A DNA stretch of 64,000 bases from contig NZ_JAMJFL010000013.1 in NCBI RefSeq assembly GCF_023544665.1, positions 124,001 to 188,000 of the forward strand, in the 5' to 3' direction. A program made the translations under genes and the position numbers. This document shows, piece after piece, positions 59,728-64,000 of this stretch; the stretch's first letter is position 1; each line of letters begins with the position of its first letter. This DNA comes from Streptomyces sp. YS415. Its GTDB lineage: Bacteria > Actinomycetota > Actinomycetes > Streptomycetales > Streptomycetaceae. A model generated the notes under the pieces. The model had not been told where the DNA came from, did no database searches, and worked only from the letters and a program-made list of their open reading frames with translations.

Positions 59728-60195
59728 ATGCACATGCGCGCACTCACCATGACGGTCACGCTCTTGGCGCTGGCCGCCTTCACCACCGCGGCGGGCGTAC
59801 CGGCCGCAAGCCAGACGGCCCCAGAGCCTTCCTCACGGAGCGCTCAGCAGCCCGCAGATCGTCCCGTCCTCGTCGACTGCTCCTGGCGCGCCGAAGTACG
59901 CCCCTCCGACTTCATCCTTGCCTGCGGTGACGGCAACAGTCGCCTGGCCTCACTGCGCTGGTCCCGGTGGGACGCGGGCGCGGCGCAGGCCAAGGGCGTG
60001 AACTGGGTCAACGACTGCAAGCCGTACTGCGCCGCGGGCCGCTTCCAGGCCTATCCGGTGACCGTACGGCTCGACCGTGCGGAGCCCTGGAAGAAGCGGC
60101 CCCAGCTCTCGCACTACTCGCGCATCACGCTCGTCTACACGGACAGCCGACCGGAACGGGTCGCACCGACCGTGTCCTATCCGCTCTGGGACTGA
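59728..60195 (+). CDS. Small secreted protein, hypothetical
   Basis: A 155-residue protein with a signal peptide (TMTVTLLALAAFTTAAGVPA, cleavage about residue 27). The mature part has VLVDCSWRAEVRPSDFILAC, GDGNSRLASLRWSRWDAGAA, WVNDCKPYCAAGRFQAYPVT, VRLDRAEPW and ITLVYTDSRPERVAPT. Four Cys probably form two disulfides. The C-x-x-x-x-x-P-x-x-I-x-x-x-C-G-D-G-N motif is common among streptomycete secreted hypothetical proteins of about 150 residues. GGGGAA lies before the ATG. Its 3' end overlaps the opposing MFS gene by 19 bp. Confidence 0.8.
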   Translation: MHMRALTMTVTLLALAAFTTAAGVPAASQTAPEPSSRSAQQPADRPVLVDCSWRAEVRPSDFILACGDGNSRLASLRWSRWDAGAAQAKGVNWVNDCKPYCAAGRFQAYPVTVRLDRAEPWKKRPQLSHYSRITLVYTDSRPERVAPTVSYPLWD

Positions 60196-61394
60196 GCAGC
60201 AGCGACCTGGTCGGTCTGCGTGCCCGACGATGTGATCACCTCGGAGCCTCGGTCACCCCGGTCCATGCGGCCTCCCATGAACGCCAGCCCGAGCCCGGCC
60301 GTGCCCAGGGCCGCGCCGACCAGGACGGGTGAGGCCCAGCCCCAGCCCGCGGAGATGGCGAGGCCACCGAGCCAGGCGCCGCCCGCGTTGGCCAGGTTGA
60401 AGGCGGAGTGGTTGGAGGCCGCCGCCATGGTCGGGGCGTTCTTCGCCTTGGCCATCAGCAGGACCTGCACGGGGGTGGTGATGAGGGCGCCCATCGCCCC
60501 GATGAAGGTGATCGTGATCAGGGCGGGCACGGTGCTGTGCACGGTGAAGTAGAACACCACCAGTGCCGAGGTGAGCAGCGCGAGCCCCGCGTACAGCGTC
60601 GGGCGCAGGGCGCGGTCCGTGAGCGGGCCTGCGGCCAGGGTGCCGAGCGTCATGCCGACGCCGTAGAGGGCGAGGACGAGCGTGGTCGAGGAGTCGGAGA
60701 AGCCCGTCAGGTTCGTCAGCATGGGGACCAGGTAGCTGTAGACGGCGAAGAAGCCGCCGAAGCCCACGACTGCCGTGGCGAGGCCGATGAACACCTGCCG
60801 GTTGCCCATGGCGCGCAGTTCGTGCCGGATGCCCGCGTGCTCCCCGCGCGGTTGGTGGGGCACGAATGCGGCCAGCGCGGCAAGGGCGACGAGGCCGATG
60901 ACGGCGACCGCGACGTAGGCGAACCGCCAGCCGAACTGCTGCCCGAGAGCCGTACCGGCCGGGACACCGACGATGTTGGCGATGGTCAGTCCGAGGAACA
61001 TTCTCGACACCGCGCGTGCGGCCCGGTCGGGGGCGACCAAGCGGGAGGCGACGACCGCGCCGACGCCGAAGAGCGCTCCGTGGGGCAGACCGGCCAGGAA
61101 ACGTGCAGCGAAGAGCAGGCCGAAGTCGGGAGCGAGCGCGGACGCGACGTTGCCGATGACGAACAGGCCGGACAGGAGGAGCAGCAGCCGCTTGTGGGGT
61201 ATGCGCGCGCCGATGCCGGTCAGCACCGGGGCACCGACGACGACACCCAGCGCATAGGCGGAGACGACGTTGCCGGCCTGCGGCACGGACACGTCGACCC
61301 CGTCGGCAATCTGGGGCAGCAGTCCCATCGTGACGAACTCGGTCGTGCCGATGCCGAAAGCGACAACAGCCAGGGCCAGGAGAGCCAGTGGCAT
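60177..61394 (-). CDS. MFS exporter (DHA1, AraJ/Cmx-like)
   Basis: A 405-residue transporter with 12 helices: MPLALLALAVVAFGIGTTEF with VTMGLLPQIADGVDVSVPQA (typical start of DHA1 exporters), SAYALGVVVGAPVLTGIGAR (motif C region), FLAGLPHGALFGVGAVVASR, and GKxLG-like loop PHKRLLLLLSG. Relatives include chloramphenicol and sugar/arabinose efflux proteins. The C-terminal tail is short and Asp/Arg-rich. The ATG at 61394 is chosen at the start of helix 1; upstream frame is open without sense. Substrate not predictable. Confidence 0.92.
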   Translation of the reverse strand: MPLALLALAVVAFGIGTTEFVTMGLLPQIADGVDVSVPQAGNVVSAYALGVVVGAPVLTGIGARIPHKRLLLLLSGLFVIGNVASALAPDFGLLFAARFLAGLPHGALFGVGAVVASRLVAPDRAARAVSRMFLGLTIANIVGVPAGTALGQQFGWRFAYVAVAVIGLVALAALAAFVPHQPRGEHAGIRHELRAMGNRQVFIGLATAVVGFGGFFAVYSYLVPMLTNLTGFSDSSTTLVLALYGVGMTLGTLAAGPLTDRALRPTLYAGLALLTSALVVFYFTVHSTVPALITITFIGAMGALITTPVQVLLMAKAKNAPTMAAASNHSAFNLANAGGAWLGGLAISAGWGWASPVLVGAALGTAGLGLAFMGGRMDRGDRGSEVITSSGTQTDQVAAAQSQSG

Positions 61395-61684
61395 GGCGCA
61401 GGAGAACCTTTCGGAGCGGGTGGTGCGAGGAGGAAAGAGGGAGTGGGTGCGGCCGCGACGGTGCGGCTCCTCGGGGACAGTCGTGCCGTGCTTCGTTGCC
61501 CGGCGCTCCCTGGGCATGGAAAGCCCGTAACGGGTGCAGCAGCCGTGCGGAGTCAGACATTCCAAGATCTCGCCGCGCTCTTCGTGATCCATGCCACATA
61601 GCTGCGACAGCGAGCTGCACGGGTGGGCGGCCGCTGGCCAGGGTTTGGCGCTGCGCCTCCCGGGCCCCACTGCGGCCGTCTGGC

Positions 61685-62170
61685 TCAAGCGGGCCTGCGA
61701 GAGCCGATCCCACCGGAGTCGGCGTCGGCCTCCGGCATCGCCCCGCCGCTGGAGATCCGCGTCAGATCGGCCGCCAGGGACTCCAGCCACTCCAGAACGG
61801 CGTAGTACCGGCGCGGCGCGCCCACCGGTTCGGCGCCGAACTCGGCCGACACCGGATCGATGCGCGGTACGGGCGTGGACGGCGGGTCCCCGCCGGGGTC
61901 CAGAGCCGCGGAGACCAGCAGCATCCGGCCGGCCATCCGTTCACCGAGCGCGTCCACCGCCCGGGCAGCCGTAGGGGGCAGCGCGGTGGCGGGCGGAGCG
62001 AGCAGCCGCTCGGAGCCCCACAGCGCGTGGTGGCCGGCGATGAGCGCCGCCTGCCAGTCCGACGCCGGGCCGCTCCGCCGGGGGCCCAGGGAAGATGCGG
62101 GCTCGCTCTGGAACTGCGCGTAGGCGGACTCGGCAAGGACGACAGCGTGCAGCAGACAGGACCGGCACAT
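61685..62170 (-). CDS. Truncated FUSC-like protein tail
   Basis: A 161-codon frame resembling the cytosolic C-terminal part of FUSC aromatic-acid exporter-like proteins: SDWQAALIAGHHALWGSERL, LGERMAGRMLLVSAALDPGG and YYAVLEWLESLAADLTRI. Membrane helices that normally precede this part are absent, and the frame begins within a 23-nt direct repeat (62149-62171). It may be a truncated pseudogene or a shortened gene starting at the ATG at 62170. No ribosome site is evident. Confidence in family is moderate. Confidence 0.5.
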   Translation of the reverse strand: MCRSCLLHAVVLAESAYAQFQSEPASSLGPRRSGPASDWQAALIAGHHALWGSERLLAPPATALPPTAARAVDALGERMAGRMLLVSAALDPGGDPPSTPVPRIDPVSAEFGAEPVGAPRRYYAVLEWLESLAADLTRISSGGAMPEADADSGGIGSRRPA

Positions 62171-62295
62171 GCGGCGCCGTCGGTTACTACGCGGCCGGAG
62201 CGCGGCGGAACACTCGGCCGGCTGCCTCAGCCGGCCGGACCGACAGACTGTTCCAGCCTGGACTCCTGGCCCGCAGCAGACAGGACCCGCACATG
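62149..62295. repeat. 23-nt direct repeat pair
   Basis: GCAGCAGACAGGACC followed by [G/C]GCACATG occurs at 62149-62171 and 62273-62295, one mismatch in 23, 124 bp apart. The first copy coincides with the broken front of the FUSC-like frame. Such a pair could be a deletion or insertion scar. Confidence 0.75.
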
Positions 62296-62499
62296 TCAGC
62301 GCAGGCTGAGGCCACGCTCCTCCAGGGCGTCACGCAGCACGCGCAAAGCCTTCGGGCCCACGCCGTGCAGGACCTTCAGCTCCGCCTCGGACGCACCGGC
62401 GAGTTGGCTGAGTTTGGTGTAACCCGCGGCAGCGAGCGCGCGAGTCGCCGGCGCTCCCATGCCGCGAGGAAGCCCGGAGTCTGGGTCGGTAGATTTCAT
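62296..62499 (-). CDS. Small helix-hairpin-helix protein
   Basis: A 67-residue protein: GLPRGMGAPATRALAAAGYT and KLSQLAGASEAELKVLHGVG, then PKALRVLRDALEERGLSL. This is a tandem helix-hairpin-helix module as in RNA polymerase alpha C-terminal-like or DNA-repair proteins, where GxGxKxxxxL contacts DNA backbone. Proteins of this size are common in streptomycetes with unknown role. The ATG at 62499 is preceded by no strong site. The last bases abut the second copy of the direct repeat. Confidence 0.75.
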   Translation of the reverse strand: MKSTDPDSGLPRGMGAPATRALAAAGYTKLSQLAGASEAELKVLHGVGPKALRVLRDALEERGLSLR

Positions 62500-62685
62500 G
62501 GGGCGATGGTGACACGCAGTCGTCGTCCCTGTCCGAGGCAAAGCGATCAGCCCCGTGCCGTATCGCCCTGCTGTGCTCGATACACGCCGGGGTGGTTCAC
62601 CTCGGGCGCCTGGGCTTGCCATCGACTTGCAGGGGAGGCATCTGGCTATGTGCGTGATCGCGGCCCAGGCGATCAGACCGTCTGA

Positions 62686-63510
62686 ATGCGGGAAGAGCCG
62701 TTTCCAGGGACCTTGGACCTGTTCCGTCCTGGAAAGGGAGGCACCGTCGACAACTGCGCCGGCACGTCGATGGGCGTGTACACGGGACACGGCGCCCAGG
62801 CGGTGGCTGCCGTGGTGCGCCACGAGGAGTTGCTGGGCCGGCCGATGGCGGTCGGCACCGACTATCTGCCGCACGGAGGCTGGACGGACTTCGATCCGGC
62901 GACCACGTGCGCGTGGCAGCTCCGTCCGTGGCGAAAGTGGCGCGAGGAGCGTCCGGGGTCGTCGTTCGTGTTCGGTGTGCCGCTTCTCGTCGACGGCTGG
63001 GAGGGGCAGTTCGCGCGGGGCGCTGCGGGCGCGTTCGATGCCGCGTACGCGCGGGCGGCTTCGGCGCTGGTGAACGCGGGGCACGGCGACGCGATCATCC
63101 GGTTGGGCTGGGAGCCCAACAACCGGGTCATCGGCCCGTGGCAGGCGGCCGACGGCCCTTCCGGCTACGCGGCGTTGCTCCGCCGGGCCGTCGCCGTGTT
63201 CCATGCGACGCCCGGAGCCTGGTTCATGTTCGAGCTGTTGCCTTCGTTCGCGCGCGGGGCAAGCGCAAGGTGTGCGCCGAGTGGGGCCTGTACCGCCGCG
63301 GCGACCCATTCACAGGCGGTGGCACAGCGCGTATTACGTCGAGAGAATGGCCGACTGCTTCGCCTGGGGCGAGGTGGCGTACCAGTCGTATTTCGACCAC
63401 GACTGGGGTGGCGGAAGCCGCGCCGAATTCCCGGCAGGCCGTGCCGCGTATGTGCGACGGTTTCGTCGGCGGGCCAGCCGCGATCGAACTGGTGCATCCG
63501 GCACGGCCGT
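62686..63510 (+). pseudogene. GH26-like secreted glycoside hydrolase gene, broken
   Basis: The first 165 codons or so read like a GH26-type (beta-mannanase-like) catalytic region: GVYTGHGAQAVAAVVRHEEL, DAIIRLGWEPNNRVIGPWQA, AVAVFHATPGAWFMFE. Then the frame breaks. Two other frames carry the expected later blocks, KVCAEWGLYRRGDPFTGGG (with the second catalytic-type Glu) and RMADCFAWGEVAYQSYFDHD with WGGGSRAEFPAGRAAYVRRF. The intervening 50 or so residues are missing. No signal peptide remains at the front. It is an inactivated gene. Confidence 0.72.
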
Positions 63511-63596
63511 GCGAAGTTCGAACAGACTCGCCGAGACCCCGTCCGTCAGGTATCCCCCACTCGCGTGAGGTGGAGGCATGTGCCGTTCGAACGCAG

Positions 63597-63617
63597 AGCC
63601 CCCTGAAGCGGGGGTTT
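63597..63617 (+). terminator. Hairpin with short T tract
   Basis: AGCCCCC pairs with GGGGGTT around TGAAGC (63597-63616) and is followed by T. It could terminate transcription from the left before the epimerase gene. The bases 63620-63804 are AT-rich (AAAAAAGCTTATG, inverted GTATGCCCATAC) and look like a promoter region. Confidence 0.55.
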
Positions 63618-63804
63618 CCGCATGTTCGATTTATCGCGACCCATCCACCGAATAGACCCTAAGAGGGAGGTCCTCCACAAAAAAGCTTATGTATGCCCAT
63701 ACTCTCCTCCTATGTACGGAATTAACTCGGCGCCGGTGAGCAGCGATACGAACACCTGCGCGTGAGGTGCGATTCCGTCCCCTTCCCCCTTTCTGGAGAG
63801 TGAC

Positions 63805-64000
63805 ATGCGCGTTGTCGTCACCGGTGGCGGCGGTTTCCTGGGGTCTCATCTGTGCGAGGCACTGCTGCGACGCGGCGATGCGGTGGTGTGCCTGGACGAT
63901 TTCTCCACCGGCGTTATGGAGAACGTCACACACCTGCTGTCCGACCCGGCCTTCGAGTTGCAACGTGTGGACGTGAGTGAGGGCATCGACGTGGCCGGCC
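63805..64000 (+). CDS. NAD-dependent sugar epimerase/dehydratase, 5' part
   Basis: The first 65 residues of an extended SDR enzyme: RVVVTGGGGFLGSHLCEALL with G-x-x-G-x-x-G for NAD, RRGDAVVCLDDFSTGVMENV (D-D-F-S-T-G as in UDP-glucuronate decarboxylases and GDP/UDP-sugar epimerases), FELQRVDVSEGI. GGAGAG lies 6 nt before the ATG. The rest, including the YxxxK catalytic motif, is beyond the window. Confidence 0.88.
   Translation, partial: MRVVVTGGGGFLGSHLCEALLRRGDAVVCLDDFSTGVMENVTHLLSDPAFELQRVDVSEGIDVAG

Noticed and set aside
60408..61601. Plus-strand frame opposite the MFS exporter
   Set aside because: Antisense, Asp/Gly/Glu-rich shadow without motifs.
1..64000. tRNA, rRNA, CRISPR arrays, prophage or integrase genes
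   Set aside because: None were recognised by reading; a tRNAscan or CRISPR search was not possible here.

Overview
The window looks like chromosomal accessory DNA from a Streptomyces or very close relative. It has very high GC and a strong G/C bias at third codon positions, frequent GTG/TTG starts, AGGAG-type ribosome sites, SpoIIE-type phosphatases, MerR/PucR/TetR regulators, many small secreted or lipid-anchored proteins, and many decayed genes. This is inferred from sequence style and family content; no database was searched. Every functional name rests on motifs and remembered families.

Layout. 1-4.2 kb: the partial end of a Y-family DNA polymerase, two small Streptomyces-type genes broken by internal deletions, and a SpoIIE-type phosphatase beside a small conserved gene. 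4.4-7.3 kb: a cold-shock protein and a coupled CNNM/CorC-type membrane protein pair with a structured leader. 7.5-9.6 kb: relics (an FAD-reductase fragment, an IS5-type transposase tail) around an intact META-domain secreted protein.

9.8-22.8 kb is the most striking part. A small secreted crystallin/I36-like protein overlaps a lipoprotein gene, and both are followed by a MacAB-like export operon (adaptor, ATPase, permease). Next come chimeric relics of the same protein families, a second intact lipoprotein, two decayed secreted/lipoprotein genes, and a 1481-residue secreted protein. That protein combines a lytic-transglycosylase-like domain, a golvesin-C-like domain and a C-terminal NucA/NucB-like nuclease domain. 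Convergent to it, across a perfect 16-bp hairpin, lies a SMI1/KNR4 (SUKH) gene, the classic immunity family for polymorphic toxins. I read this as a probable secreted effector/immunity locus with paralogue fragments left by recombination.

23-37 kb: an M48 peptidase, a VOC protein, an APC permease, three short secreted SH3-like proteins, a MerR-methyltransferase fusion with a MerR-type 19-bp-spacer promoter, an ArsR-like regulator, and a second SpoIIE phosphatase with decayed neighbours. 36.4-44 kb: an ADP-ribosylglycohydrolase, a DUF4291 protein, a CmtR-like metal sensor overlapping a CDF exporter with a Cys-rich tail, small membrane and lipoproteins, and a RibD-like reductase. 44-47.7 kb: a fatty-acid desaturase plus ferredoxin reductase, divergent from a PucR-type regulator. 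48-55.7 kb: PPK2, hemerythrin and GAF-ANTAR stress-type genes, acetyltransferases, an Imm5-like immunity-type protein, and a TetR regulator divergent from a methyltransferase. 55.7-64 kb: an IS5-type remnant, an antitoxin/Fic-like toxin pair, a methyltransferase, lipoproteins, an MFS exporter, a truncated FUSC-like tail beside a direct repeat, a helix-hairpin-helix protein, a broken GH26-like gene, and the start of an NAD-dependent epimerase.
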